Source of the DNA: Ga0077555 sp050187415
Lineage (GTDB): Bacteria > Pseudomonadota > Alphaproteobacteria > Rhizobiales > Hyphomicrobiaceae
Assembly (NCBI GenBank): GCA_050187415.1
Contig: JBFWXN010000019.1
Span: 12,973-76,972, forward strand
DNA length: 64,000 nt
Direction of reading: 5' to 3'
In this document: positions 53,152-62,320 of the stretch, one piece after another
Position numbering within the stretch: the first letter of the stretch is position 1
Layout of the letters: each line of letters begins with the position of its first letter
Made by a program: the position numbers and the translations under genes
Notes under the pieces: generated by a model
What the model was told of the DNA's origin: nothing
The model's database searches: none
Seen by the model: the letters and a program-made list of their open reading frames with translations, nothing else

Positions 53152-53904
53152 TCAGCCGGGGGCGGCCGCATCAAGGCACCGGAGGATCTCGTTCTTCAGC
53201 GCAGTCTGAGATTCCGACCACGGAATGCGCCGGCTCAAGACCAGGTTGGCCTGTGATCGCAAGATGATGCCGTCGTCGAGAATGCGCAGGCCATTCGCCT
53301 TCAGGGTCGACCCGGTCGACGTGATGTCCACGATCAACTCGGCAAGGCCGGCGGCCGGCGCCCCTTCGGTTGCGCCAAGGCTCTCGACAATGCGGTACAT
53401 GGTGACGGTGTCGACCGCGCGCGGCTCGCCGTCGTAGCGATGACCGGAGAAGTACATCCGCGTCAACGTGCGATACTTTGTGGCGACACGCATCCTCGCG
53501 CCGTGGCGGCGGCGATAGAGAAGTGCCGCCTCCTCGAGATCCGACATGGTCGAGACGTCGATCCAGAAGTCCGGCACGGCGACGACGACGTCGGCGTGAC
53601 CAAAGCCGAGCGGCCTGAGGAACTCGACCTCCGTTTCGGCGTCGGGGATGAGATCACGGACCAGATCCTCGCCTGTGACGCCAAGGTGGACCTCGCCCTT
53701 GCGTAGCAGATCGGCGATCTCGGAGGCGGAGACGAAGGCGACCTCGACGTCGGGAAGGCCCTGCAACTCGCCCCGGTAGCCGCGCTCGTTGCCGGTGCGG
53801 GCGAGTTTCAGTCCCCCACCCGCAAGGAGATCGGCGGTCTGATCCATCAGGCGTCCCTTGGACGGCACGGCCAGAATGAGCTTGTCGGTCGCTGCTTCGC
53901 TCAT
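53152..53904 (-). CDS. hisG: ATP phosphoribosyltransferase, short form (HisG)
   Basis: First enzyme of histidine biosynthesis, joining ATP and PRPP. At 250 residues it is the short form, which lacks the regulatory C-terminal domain and needs HisZ. Landmarks: LILAVPSKGRLMDQ, GVTGEDLVRD, and the PRPP-loop LAELIVDITSTGSTLKANGL. Its start overlaps the end of hisZ by four bases (ATGA), matching the obligatory HisG-HisZ complex. Confidence 0.95.
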   Translation of the reverse strand: MSEAATDKLILAVPSKGRLMDQTADLLAGGGLKLARTGNERGYRGELQGLPDVEVAFVSASEIADLLRKGEVHLGVTGEDLVRDLIPDAETEVEFLRPLGFGHADVVVAVPDFWIDVSTMSDLEEAALLYRRRHGARMRVATKYRTLTRMYFSGHRYDGEPRAVDTVTMYRIVESLGATEGAPAAGLAELIVDITSTGSTLKANGLRILDDGIILRSQANLVLSRRIPWSESQTALKNEILRCLDAAAPG

Positions 53905-55115
53905 GCCCGGCCTCCGCGAACAGCGAGCAGCAGCCGCTCGGTGTGGATCGCCGAGCCGACCGCAGCAACGGGGCGCTTCACACCGACCGCTTCAAGCAGC
54001 CGGTCGTAGCGTCCACCACCGGCGAGGGGGGCATCCTCGCCCAGCAGCGGAGAGAGGATCTCGAAGACGAAGCCCGTGTAGTACTCGAACTGTCGGCCAA
54101 AGCCGCCGGAGAAGGGGGCGTCGGAGATATCGATGCCTTCCTGCGCGGCAAGGCGCAGCCGCGCCTCGAAGCGCGCGAGGGCGGGCTCGATGTCGATGCT
54201 GGTGCCCTTGAGCAGGGTGCGAATGCTCTCTAGTGCCGCGCTTGCCGGTGTCGACAGCTTTATGTAGGCGTCGAGCAGGAGCGCCGCGCGCGGGTCGAGT
54301 GGCGGCGATTTCAAGTCCGCGGCAAGACCTTCGAGCTGCCAGGCGATTTCCTCGAGCGTCCGGGTGCCCGAGACGAAGTAGCCTTGAGTCTCGAGGTGAC
54401 GCTCCAGATCGCTTACGGCGTCGCCATGACGGATGCTGCCGCGACGGGCAGCCTCGATGGCCTGGAACAGTGGCTCGGCAAGGGCTCGGCCGAACTCCTC
54501 GGGCTTCACCAGCTTCTGGAGTTGCCGGCGGAAGGCAGCATGATGCCAGAAGTGATGCCGAAGCTGGCTTCGCCAGCGCTCGGGCAGATCGATGGCTTCG
54601 AGCAGGTCGTTGAAGATGCCGAGATCGCCGACGCGAAAGGTAAATGCGCGCAGGCCGGCGGCGCGGATCGACTCGGCAGACAGGGCCAATATCTCGGCTT
54701 CGGCCTGCTCGGGGTTCTCGGGCGCGAACGATTCGATCCCGGCCTGCGTGAACTCCCGCGGGCGGGCAAGGTCGACACCGGCGCGCTGATAGCGAAAGAC
54801 GACGCCATTGTATGAGAGGCGTGCGGGCTGGCCCGCGTCGCCGAACCGGTCGAGGTAGAGCCGCGTCGTCGGAATGGTCAGATCCGGCCGCAGGCAAAGC
54901 TCGGCGCCATCGGGATCGGTGAAGACGTAGGTGCGCGAACGGAGATCCTCCCCGATCAGATCGAGGAAAAGATCAGCCGGCTGGATGACCGGCGGGGAAA
55001 TCGGCTCGAACCCCGCGCGGGCAAAGATCGAGGTGATAATCGTCGATTGTCGACCGTGCGCCTCGATCCAGCGCGACGACATCGGCATTGCGGCGGCAAC
55101 GCTGACCTGTTCCAC
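53901..55115 (-). CDS. hisZ: ATP phosphoribosyltransferase regulatory subunit HisZ
   Basis: A 404-residue relative of histidyl-tRNA synthetase that lacks aminoacylation function and forms a hetero-octamer with short HisG. Class II motif 1/2-like segments are seen (FARAGFEPISPPVIQPADLF, LCLRPDLTIPTTRLYL), as is the histidine-binding GGGRYDRLLEAVG near the end. It begins three bases after the hisS stop and overlaps hisG; the hisS-hisZ-hisG order is typical of Hyphomicrobiales. Confidence 0.94.
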   Translation of the reverse strand: MEQVSVAAAMPMSSRWIEAHGRQSTIITSIFARAGFEPISPPVIQPADLFLDLIGEDLRSRTYVFTDPDGAELCLRPDLTIPTTRLYLDRFGDAGQPARLSYNGVVFRYQRAGVDLARPREFTQAGIESFAPENPEQAEAEILALSAESIRAAGLRAFTFRVGDLGIFNDLLEAIDLPERWRSQLRHHFWHHAAFRRQLQKLVKPEEFGRALAEPLFQAIEAARRGSIRHGDAVSDLERHLETQGYFVSGTRTLEEIAWQLEGLAADLKSPPLDPRAALLLDAYIKLSTPASAALESIRTLLKGTSIDIEPALARFEARLRLAAQEGIDISDAPFSGGFGRQFEYYTGFVFEILSPLLGEDAPLAGGGRYDRLLEAVGVKRPVAAVGSAIHTERLLLAVRGGRA

Positions 55116-55118
55116 GGT

Positions 55119-56624
55119 TCAGCCTCCGTGACGGGCCACGATTTCGCGAACCGCTTCGACGAGGCGGTCGCGAGGTGCGGAAATCTGAGCCGGCCGCGTG
55201 GCTTTCCATGCGGCATTGTCCTTGATGGCCTGGGCCGCCTTGGCGCCTTCGATCAGATCCTTGACTTGGACCTCACCCTTGGCGCGCTCGTCCGAGCCTT
55301 CGATGACGACGCATGGGGCATTGCGGCGGTCGGCGTATTTCATCTGCGCCTTCATGCCGGAGGTGCCGAGATACATCTCGGAGCGGATGCCGGCGTTTCT
55401 GAGCTCCTGGGCGATCGCCTGATAGCCGGCGATCTCGGCCTTGTCCATGACCAGGACGAGCACCGGCCCGAGTTGCGCCGCCGTCTTGGTCCCGCGGATC
55501 TTCAGGGCGGCCTGGAGACGTGAAATGCCAAGCGAGAAGCCGGTCGCGGGAACTCGCTCGCCGGTGAAGCGCGCGACGAGATCATCGTAGCGGCCGCCGC
55601 CGCCGACCGAGCCGAAACGGACGGGAAGGCCATCCTCGTTGGTGACCTCGAACGTCAGCTCAGCCTCGAAGACGGGGCCGGTATAGTAGTCGAGACCGCG
55701 CACCACCGAGGGATCGAAGGCGATCAGGTCGCCGGTTGCTCCGGCTGCACGCACGAGGGCTTCGATGCGGCTGATCTCGTCAAGCCCGTCGCGGGCGCGC
55801 TGGCTCGTCTCGACCAAGGGCGCAACGCCGGCGACGAGGTTGGTGCCGCCCGTAGCGGATGCGGCGTCCAGAAAGCGGATGATGGTGTCGATCGAGACCG
55901 TCTCCAGGCCGGCACCCGGCGTGAAGTCGCCGCTCTCGTCCCTGCGACCGTTGCCCAGCAGTAGGGCGACGCCGTCGGTGCCGAACTTGTCGAATTTGTC
56001 CATAGCGCGCAGCACGGTGAGGCGGCGCGCCGCGTCAGCCTGCGACGCAGGGTCGATGCCGACGGTCTCCAGAAGGCCATCCAAAACCTTGCGGTTGTTC
56101 AGGCGGATGCGGAAGTCGTCGATACCGAGGCGGCGGATGACATCGGCCATCAACAGGCAGGCTTCAGCGTCGGCGGCGACGTTATCCGTGCCGACGGTGT
56201 CGGCATCGCATTGGATGAACTGGCGGAACCGTCCCGGGCCCGGCTTCTCATTGCGCCAGACGGGCCCGATCGCATAGCGGCGGTAGGGGCGGGCAAGCCG
56301 GTTGATATTTTCAGCCATGTGACGAGCAAGCGGGGCAGTCAGGTCGTAGCGAAGGCTCAGCCACTGATCGTCTTCGTCCTGAAGCGAAAAGACGCCTGCA
56401 TTCGGGCGATCCTGATCGGGCAGGAACTTGCCGAGGGCATCTGTATATTCGAATGCGGGCGTGTCGAGCGGCTCGTAGCCGTACAGCTCGTAGACCTCCC
56501 GGATCGTCGCGAGCATCCCGTTCAGCGCGCGCAGATCATCGCCGGCCAGGTCGGTGAAGCCCTTGGGTAGGCGTGCTTCGGGCCGATTGGCATCCTTTTG
56601 AGCTGAGCCTTTGGGCGTTGACAT
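55119..56624 (-). CDS. hisS: histidyl-tRNA synthetase
   Basis: A 501-residue class II synthetase. Motif 2 reads RRYAIGPVWRNEKPGPGRFR then QFIQCDADTVG; the histidine-binding loops are LDYYTGPVFEAELTF and GGGGRYDDL; motif 3 is ATGFSLGISRLQAAL; the anticodon domain closes the protein with KYADRRNAPCVVIEGSDE. I start at the ATG 56622-56624, which fits the family N-terminus (RLPKGFTDLAGDDL); the frame is open 31 codons further upstream with an unlike, Arg-rich segment. Confidence 0.95.
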   Translation of the reverse strand: MSTPKGSAQKDANRPEARLPKGFTDLAGDDLRALNGMLATIREVYELYGYEPLDTPAFEYTDALGKFLPDQDRPNAGVFSLQDEDDQWLSLRYDLTAPLARHMAENINRLARPYRRYAIGPVWRNEKPGPGRFRQFIQCDADTVGTDNVAADAEACLLMADVIRRLGIDDFRIRLNNRKVLDGLLETVGIDPASQADAARRLTVLRAMDKFDKFGTDGVALLLGNGRRDESGDFTPGAGLETVSIDTIIRFLDAASATGGTNLVAGVAPLVETSQRARDGLDEISRIEALVRAAGATGDLIAFDPSVVRGLDYYTGPVFEAELTFEVTNEDGLPVRFGSVGGGGRYDDLVARFTGERVPATGFSLGISRLQAALKIRGTKTAAQLGPVLVLVMDKAEIAGYQAIAQELRNAGIRSEMYLGTSGMKAQMKYADRRNAPCVVIEGSDERAKGEVQVKDLIEGAKAAQAIKDNAAWKATRPAQISAPRDRLVEAVREIVARHGG

Positions 56625-56748
56625 GGGGGCGCGTCGTCCTCTCGTCGGGGCGATGACTTCTCGGGCTGCGGCCGGATCGGGCGCACGCTTCGTCCTGGCC
56701 GCCTTATAGACCAGCAATCAGCGCCTGAGAAATGCCGTGAGCGGCAAT

Positions 56749-57561
56749 TCAACGTTGGGGTGAAGGGCGGCCTTCGGTTGCGCCGAAGTTGGCGCCGCCA
56801 TCCAACCACGCCTCGAGCCAAGTCCGCTCAAGGGGAAGGGCGGAGGCGACCGGGGACGGGCTTGCGGCGGCGAGGGACCTCCCGACGCCGGCAACCGCTG
56901 CAAAGCATGGAGATTGGCAGGTGGCGATGACGTCCCGGACGAAGATCTGAGAAACGGCGGGGGGGCTTCGTGTCGCAGAGGGGCCGCGGAGCAGGCGTTC
57001 GAGAAGTCCGCCGATGCCCTCGCCGGTGGCCTTGGCAAGTGCTTCCAGGCGCGTCCAGGCCTGCAGGAAGCGGGCATCGGCCGAACCTTCCGGAAGGGGT
57101 GTGGCAGGGCAGAGCGAGGCGGCTACCTCGACGATCTTCGCTCGGCGGTCGTCGGCGATGCGGATGCTGCGGGGAACCTCGAGGTCGATGCCGACCGGCC
57201 CCTCGTGCGAGATGGCGATAATCGCCAAGGTCTCGCAGTGCGCGAGGCTGAACTGAGGAGTTAAGCCTGATGATGTGGCAAGTGACGGTTTTCCACCGCT
57301 AGCGATGAGGAACGGACGCGCCGCCTGCGGCACGCCGACATATCCGGCGAGCAAGATACGCAGTGCCGCGTGGGTCGCCTCGCGGGGCGTAGGTCTACTC
57401 GCCGGGAGATCGCCGGGCCGGGCCGAGCTCTCGATCAGGCCTCGCTCGTGAGCGATGGCACAAAGAAGCTCCGTCGCCGAAGTCAGATCAACGAGCCACG
57501 TGTCGAGGCAACCGAGCGACGAAAAGCGCGTATGGGGCAGAGCGGGCGGCGCACCCGCCAT
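56749..57561 (-). CDS. 4'-phosphopantetheinyl transferase (Sfp type)
   Basis: A 270-residue transferase that attaches the phosphopantetheine arm to acyl or peptidyl carrier proteins. The Sfp motifs are present: FSLAHCETLAIIAISHEGPV then GIDLEVPR with the metal-binding Asp and Glu, and the second motif AWTRLEALAKATGEGIG, in which Leu-Glu replaces the usual Lys-Glu. The ATG at 57559-57561 shares one base with the merR stop (TGATG), so it is translated by coupling. Its place beside fabH and plsX fits a carrier-protein role. Confidence 0.85.
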   Translation of the reverse strand: MAGAPPALPHTRFSSLGCLDTWLVDLTSATELLCAIAHERGLIESSARPGDLPASRPTPREATHAALRILLAGYVGVPQAARPFLIASGGKPSLATSSGLTPQFSLAHCETLAIIAISHEGPVGIDLEVPRSIRIADDRRAKIVEVAASLCPATPLPEGSADARFLQAWTRLEALAKATGEGIGGLLERLLRGPSATRSPPAVSQIFVRDVIATCQSPCFAAVAGVGRSLAAASPSPVASALPLERTWLEAWLDGGANFGATEGRPSPQR

Positions 57562-58112
57562 CACGCGGACCGGCGCGTACCGCGCTGCGATTTGGAGGGC
57601 TGTGCCGCATCCGGGCCGCTGCTCAGGAGATCGCGGCAAGCGAGCAACTCCGCGATCACCGCATTGACGACGCTGCGGCGGTCGGACCCGGCGGGCCCGG
57701 GCGCGCGGGCCCCTCGTTTGGTGCGCAGGTGCGCACTACCGACGGCCGGCGGGGGCCGCGATCCGGTGGGAGCGGGTGGCACGGTTGGCGAAGGGGTCGC
57801 GGAACTTGCCGCGGACTGGGCGGCGAGGAACTTTTCCTCCTCGCTGCGGGCACGCTCCTTGACGGCCTCGACACCCTGCTCGCGCAGGATTTTCTGCACT
57901 CCCTTGATGGTGTAACCGTCGCGATGGAGCAACTGGCGAACGCCGCGCAAAAGCTCCATGTCCTCGGGCCTGTAGTAGCGGCGGCCGCCGCCGCGCTTCA
58001 TCGGCCTGATCTGGCTGAATTTAACCTCCCAGAAGCGTAGCACGTGCTTCTGGATGCCAAGGTCGTCGGCGACTTCGCTGATCGTCCGAAAGGCATCTGC
58101 TGCTTTAGGCAT
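57561..58112 (-). CDS. MerR-family transcriptional regulator
   Basis: A 183-residue MerR protein with helix-turn-helix and wing at the N-terminus (TISEVADDLGIQKHVLRFWE, then GGGRRYYRPEDMELLRGVRQ) and the YTIKGVQKILREQG helix. The C-terminal half is disordered, Ser/Pro/Ala-rich. The order plsX-fabH-ihfA-merR is conserved in alphaproteobacteria; the target is unknown. I use the ATG at 58110-58112 after GGAGC. Confidence 0.93.
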   Translation of the reverse strand: MPKAADAFRTISEVADDLGIQKHVLRFWEVKFSQIRPMKRGGGRRYYRPEDMELLRGVRQLLHRDGYTIKGVQKILREQGVEAVKERARSEEEKFLAAQSAASSATPSPTVPPAPTGSRPPPAVGSAHLRTKRGARAPGPAGSDRRSVVNAVIAELLACRDLLSSGPDAAQPSKSQRGTRRSA

Positions 58113-58177
58113 GGCTCGGCTCCGGGCTCGGGCGACGCTGGACCGCGCTCTGCGCACTCATCGGCGAACGATCAAGG

Positions 58178-58495
58178 CTACTCTGCTGCCTTCTTCCGCG
58201 AGCGGGCGTTGTTGATGCGCGCCTTCATGATATTGCTCGCGCGGAAAACCAGGACGCGGCGGGGCGTGATCGGAACTTCCTCGCCGGTCTTCGGGTTGCG
58301 CCCGATACGACGACCCTTCTGGCGAATGCCGAACGAGCCGAACGACGAAAGCTTGACCCCTTCGCCGGTCGCGAGCGCACTTGAAATTTCGCCCAATATC
58401 AGCTCCACGAGCTCCTGGGACTCGTTGCGTGGCAACCCAATTTTACGCACCAGTGCTTCCGCCAAATCCGCTCGCGTCAACGTCTTGCCGCCCAT
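58178..58495 (-). CDS. ihfA: integration host factor alpha subunit
   Basis: A 105-residue nucleoid protein that bends DNA as a heterodimer with IhfB. Typical features are TLTRADLAEALVRKIGLPRN, the LSSFGSFGIRQKGRRIGRNP arm with the conserved Pro that intercalates, and KTGEEVPITPRRVLVFR. It lies 65 bases upstream of merR and 131 bases downstream of fabH, all on the minus strand. Confidence 0.96.
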   Translation of the reverse strand: MGGKTLTRADLAEALVRKIGLPRNESQELVELILGEISSALATGEGVKLSSFGSFGIRQKGRRIGRNPKTGEEVPITPRRVLVFRASNIMKARINNARSRKKAAE

Positions 58496-58626
58496 TTCTC
58501 ATTGCCTCCCCAGCGTGCCCTTGCGGGGGATGCTATCCGCACGTCGGCGAGCGGTCAACGGCGCTGAGCGCCAACAGCCTGATGCACAAAGGTAATTGCT
58601 GCGACTGCGGCCTTGGGTGCAACACC

Positions 58627-59637
58627 CTACCAGCGGACCAGTACCGCGCCCCATGTGAAGCCGCCACCCATGGCTTCCATCAGGATCAGAGAACCTTCGT
58701 GGAGACGATGCTCCTCGAACGCTTGATTGAGCGCCAGGGGGATCGAGGCGGCGGACGTATTTCCGTGATTTGCCAACGTCATCATGATTTTCGAGGGGGG
58801 AATGCCAAGCTTCCTGGCGATGCCATCGAGGATGCGCTGGTTGGCCTGGTGGGGAACGAACAGGTCGATTTCCTCAGGCGCGAACCCGCTCATCACGAGC
58901 GTTTCCTCGATGACACCCGAGATCTTTTGGACGGCGTGCCGGAACACCTCACGGCCATTCATCCGCAGATGACCGGTGGTCTTCGTCGAACCAGGACCAC
59001 CGTCGACGTAGAGGAGATCTTCGAAGCGACCATCCGAGCGGATTTGCGTGGCGAGGACGCCGCGGTCCTCACGAGAGCCTCGCTGAGGTTGCGCCTCGAG
59101 CACGACCGCACCGGCGCCATCCCCGAAAAGCACGCATGTGGTGCGGTCTTCCCAGTCGAGGATGCGCGAGAAGGTCTCGGCGCCGATGACCAGGGCGCGC
59201 TTGAACTGCCCTGTTTTCAAGAAGTTGTCGGCCGTGGTCAGCGCGAAGACAAACCCCGAGCAGACCGCCTGCACGTCGAAGGCGGCGCCCTTGACGATGC
59301 CGAGGCCCGCCTGAATGCGCACGGCCGTCGCTGGAAAGGTGCGGTCGGGTGTCGCGGTTGCGCAGATGACGAGATCGATGTCGACGGGATCGATGCCCGA
59401 GCGGATCAGGGCCTGCCGCGCAGCGGCGATGCCGAGATCGCTCGTCAGCTCACCATCTGCGGCAATGTGTCTCTGCCGGATGCCCGTCCGCTCGACGATC
59501 CAGTCGCTCGATGTGTCGACACGCCGTTCGAGTTCCTCGTTGGAGAGGATGCGCTTCGGCAGATAGGCGCCGATGCCCCGTATTACCGATCGATTGACCG
59601 CCACGTCTGCACCTCGCTCCGCAACCTCTTTTTGCAT
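58627..59637 (-). CDS. fabH: beta-ketoacyl-ACP synthase III (FabH)
   Basis: A 336-residue condensing enzyme that starts fatty-acid synthesis from acetyl-CoA and malonyl-ACP. The Cys-His-Asn triad is complete: Cys126 in FDVQAVCSGFVFAL, His in FVPHQANQRIL and Asn in TLANHGNTSAASIPL. The conserved DTSSDWIVERTGIRQRHIA lies near the N-terminus. The ATG at 59635-59637 is used; a GTG 14 codons later is possible. plsX precedes it by 141 bases. Confidence 0.95.
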   Translation of the reverse strand: MQKEVAERGADVAVNRSVIRGIGAYLPKRILSNEELERRVDTSSDWIVERTGIRQRHIAADGELTSDLGIAAARQALIRSGIDPVDIDLVICATATPDRTFPATAVRIQAGLGIVKGAAFDVQAVCSGFVFALTTADNFLKTGQFKRALVIGAETFSRILDWEDRTTCVLFGDGAGAVVLEAQPQRGSREDRGVLATQIRSDGRFEDLLYVDGGPGSTKTTGHLRMNGREVFRHAVQKISGVIEETLVMSGFAPEEIDLFVPHQANQRILDGIARKLGIPPSKIMMTLANHGNTSAASIPLALNQAFEEHRLHEGSLILMEAMGGGFTWGAVLVRW

Positions 59638-59778
59638 TCCACTCGTCCGTTTGGCCGTCTATCCCGTCCCGCAGCGGTGCGCCACACCCCTGCGCCGTCC
59701 GCCGCACGCAAGCGACGCGTCGATGTCCGGGGAGGCGACTGCCGAACGCGCCTCCCGCGATTCCAGGCACTTTCTTCC

Positions 59779-60837
59779 CTACCCGCTTTGCGCATCTGCG
59801 ACCGGTGCATCCAGCTTGCCGGCGATCGAGGCGATGTCGGCCGTGATGCGGTCGATGATGCGCTTCTCGGCCATCTCGTAGCCGAGATCGATCGCCGTCG
59901 CAAAACCCAACGCATCCGTTCCCCCGTGGCTCTTGATGGTAATGCCGTTCAGACCGAGGAATAGCCCGCCATTCAGATGGCGAGGGTCCATTTGGCCTTT
60001 CAGCACTTCGAAGCCGCCTTTGGCAAGGAGCGCACCCAAGCGCGTGACGGCGGAAAGGTTCATGGCATTGCGCAGGTATGTCGCGATCTGGCGAGCGGTG
60101 CCCTCGGCTGTCTTCAAGGCAATATTGCCGGCGAAGCCTTCGACGACGACCACGTCGACGGCGCCCTGTCCGATTTGGTCACCTTCGATGAAACCCCGAT
60201 AATCCAAAGGCAAGCCGAGGTGGCTTTGCTTGAGAAGGGCGTGAGCCTCCTTGACCTCCTCATTGCCCTTGATCTCCTCGACGCCGACGTTGAGCAGACC
60301 AACCGTCGGCCTCTCGATGCCGAAATGGGCGCGGGCCATGGCCGCGCCCATCAGGGCATATTCGATCAACTGGCGGGCGCTGGCGCCGATGTTGGAGCCC
60401 ACGTCGAGCACGATCGATGGCCGGCCGATCGTCGGCCATCGGGCTGCGATGGCTGGCCGCTCGATCCCAGGGATCTGGCGCAGGACGAGGCGGGAGACCG
60501 CCATCAGGGCCCCTGTGTTGCCGGCGGATACCGCCGCCTGCGCCTCGCCACTCTTCACCGCCTCGAGGGCGAGCCACATGCTGCTGCCCTTGCCGCGGCG
60601 CAGGGCCTGACTGGGCTTGTCCTGCATGCCGATGGCAAGCGCGGTGTGCACGATACGCGACCGAGCCTGCAGGCCGGCGTGATCACGCAGCGACGCTTTA
60701 ATCCGCGTTTCGTCGCCCGTGAGAATGAAGCTCAACTGCGGATGCCGCGTGAGCGACAGTGCGGCCCCCGGCACAACGACTTCCGGTCCGTGATCTCCAC
60801 CCATTGCGTCGAGCGCGAGAATTATCGAGCTAGCCAT
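59779..60837 (-). CDS. plsX: phosphate acyltransferase PlsX
   Basis: A 352-residue soluble enzyme that makes acyl-phosphate from acyl-ACP for phospholipid synthesis. The start MASSIILALDAMGGDHGPEV is the PlsX signature, with SAGNTGALMAVSRLVLRQIP and the GFEVLKGQMDPRHLNGGLFL segment later. The ATG at 60835-60837 gives the family length; the frame continues upstream with an Arg-rich unlike segment. First gene of the plsX-fabH-ihfA-merR run. Confidence 0.95.
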   Translation of the reverse strand: MASSIILALDAMGGDHGPEVVVPGAALSLTRHPQLSFILTGDETRIKASLRDHAGLQARSRIVHTALAIGMQDKPSQALRRGKGSSMWLALEAVKSGEAQAAVSAGNTGALMAVSRLVLRQIPGIERPAIAARWPTIGRPSIVLDVGSNIGASARQLIEYALMGAAMARAHFGIERPTVGLLNVGVEEIKGNEEVKEAHALLKQSHLGLPLDYRGFIEGDQIGQGAVDVVVVEGFAGNIALKTAEGTARQIATYLRNAMNLSAVTRLGALLAKGGFEVLKGQMDPRHLNGGLFLGLNGITIKSHGGTDALGFATAIDLGYEMAEKRIIDRITADIASIAGKLDAPVADAQSG

Positions 60838-60981
60838 GCTGTCCGCCCGCTTCTGTTTCGTGGCGCAACGCCCGTGCCCCCGACGCGCTGCGCAATCTGC
60901 ATACGGCCGCCGGAACATACGCCTCCACGGCGTCGGAACAATTGGAATCCGCGTTCCGGGATCGAGTGTCGCGTGAGGCAA

Positions 60982-61509
60982 CTAGTCAGGGCCTTGCGGC
61001 TTGCGCAGTCGAGCCAGGGCAGCAAATGGTTTTTCGGCGGCGGGATCGCCCTTGGTGTCGGACCAGTCGAAGCTCGCCTCGGGGAGTCGTGGATAGGGAT
61101 CGATTCCGCTCAGCAACTCCTCGAGTACGATCCGCCCGACATCGACGGCGCCGTTCTCGATCGGCTCCTCGTCAGGGCTCTCGAGGTCGTCGAGAGAGCC
61201 TTCGATGGCGGGGTCGGAGGTACTCGCTTGCGATGTGAAGATGACGTCGAGGGGTATCGAAATCGACGAGGCAACCGGATCAAGCGTGACGACACACTCC
61301 TGCGTGACCCGGGCGTCGATGACTCCCGAGAGCGCCAAACGTCCACCGGGGCGCGGTGTCAGCCGGTATCGGGCTGCCAGCTGGTCCACGGAGACGACGC
61401 GCAGCGCGTCGGCAAGGCGCTGCAACTCGTCGACCGTTGCAGTGCGCTCGACGGGCAGACCATCGCCTGGCACGTCGCGGACGGCATGGGTCCAATCGAG
61501 AGGTGTCAT
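60982..61509 (-). CDS. DUF177 family protein (YceD-like)
   Basis: A 175-residue protein. DUF177/YceD is usually encoded upstream of rpmF or plsX and is implicated in large-ribosomal-subunit RNA processing. Landmarks: LALSGVIDARVTQECVVTLD and the acidic DLESPDEEPIENGAVDVGRI then LEELLSGIDPYPR. The C-terminus FAALARLRKPQGPD is standard for the alphaproteobacterial form. It overlaps the bc1 chaperone gene by four bases and lies 144 bases ahead of plsX; no rpmF is between. Confidence 0.92.
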   Translation of the reverse strand: MTPLDWTHAVRDVPGDGLPVERTATVDELQRLADALRVVSVDQLAARYRLTPRPGGRLALSGVIDARVTQECVVTLDPVASSISIPLDVIFTSQASTSDPAIEGSLDDLESPDEEPIENGAVDVGRIVLEELLSGIDPYPRLPEASFDWSDTKGDPAAEKPFAALARLRKPQGPD

Positions 61510-62117
61510 GATCGTGACTCCAAGGGGGCGGCTCGCGGATCGACGACGGCTGGGAATGTCAGCCTGCCTGAAAGCAGATCGTCAACAGGCAAAGCCGCGA
61601 GCGCCGCACGGGCGCGCTGCGTATAGGCCGCCAGGCGGTGCGCCTCGTCTCTCGTCGCCTCCAGGCCTTCTCCATCGTTCGCCGACGTGCCGGCCCCGGC
61701 GCGGTAGACGTGCTCGCGAAATGCCGCTTCGAGGGCCATGGACGTATCAAGATGCGTGTCTTGTGCCAAAGCCGCCCTGTAGTCCAGGGTGCGCTCCGCC
61801 AGGGCGCTGGCGAGCCGTTTGATGCGAGGCGCCACGCTGTCGTCCCCAAGGCCGATGCGGCGGAGCGCGTCGTCGATGTCCGCGACCAAATGCTCCATCA
61901 GATGCTGGCCGAGGCGCTGCGCCGTAGGGCCTTGCGACTGGAGGCGATCGAGGGTCAGCACGGTATGCAGCAGGATCATTTCCAGTCGGCCACCCATTGT
62001 GTCTGGCACGCCACACGTCTCGTAAAGCGCCGGATCACGCGCCTGCGCCACAATCCGCTCATAAAGCTGCTGCCCTGTGTGTCGGCGCGGTGATCCGCCC
62101 TTGAGCCAGCCAAGCAT
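61506..62117 (-). CDS. ubiquinol-cytochrome c chaperone family protein (CBP3-like)
   Basis: A 203-residue protein related to mitochondrial CBP3/UQCC1, which helps assemble the cytochrome bc1 complex. The family motif is seen in GQQLYERIVAQARDPALYET, then TMGGRLEMILLHTVLTLDRL and QHLMEHLVADIDDALRRIGL. The ATG at 62115-62117 is preferred over a GTG 24 bases upstream. Its stop overlaps the DUF177 start (ATGA). Confidence 0.92.
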   Translation of the reverse strand: MLGWLKGGSPRRHTGQQLYERIVAQARDPALYETCGVPDTMGGRLEMILLHTVLTLDRLQSQGPTAQRLGQHLMEHLVADIDDALRRIGLGDDSVAPRIKRLASALAERTLDYRAALAQDTHLDTSMALEAAFREHVYRAGAGTSANDGEGLEATRDEAHRLAAYTQRARAALAALPVDDLLSGRLTFPAVVDPRAAPLESRS

Positions 62118-62320
62118 GCTTCGTCCATCGTTCGTGTACACGACAAGAGATCAGCCGGTGGGAAGCTCTCCGGACCTGACGGATCGCGCACAGGCGTCTC
62201 GGGGGCGGGCGTTGTCAGAGCCTCGTGTTCCGGCTAGTCGAGAACATAAGGGAGAACGCATCCGATTCTCGTGCTCGTATAGCGCTGCAGGCCGGAGGGC
62301 GCCAGTGACGGGGGAAACTC

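Noticed and set aside
58381..61626. Two very long plus-strand frames (527 and 549 codons) across ihfA-fabH-plsX-DUF177
   Set aside because: Both are antisense to well-identified genes with conserved catalytic residues and are compositional artefacts.
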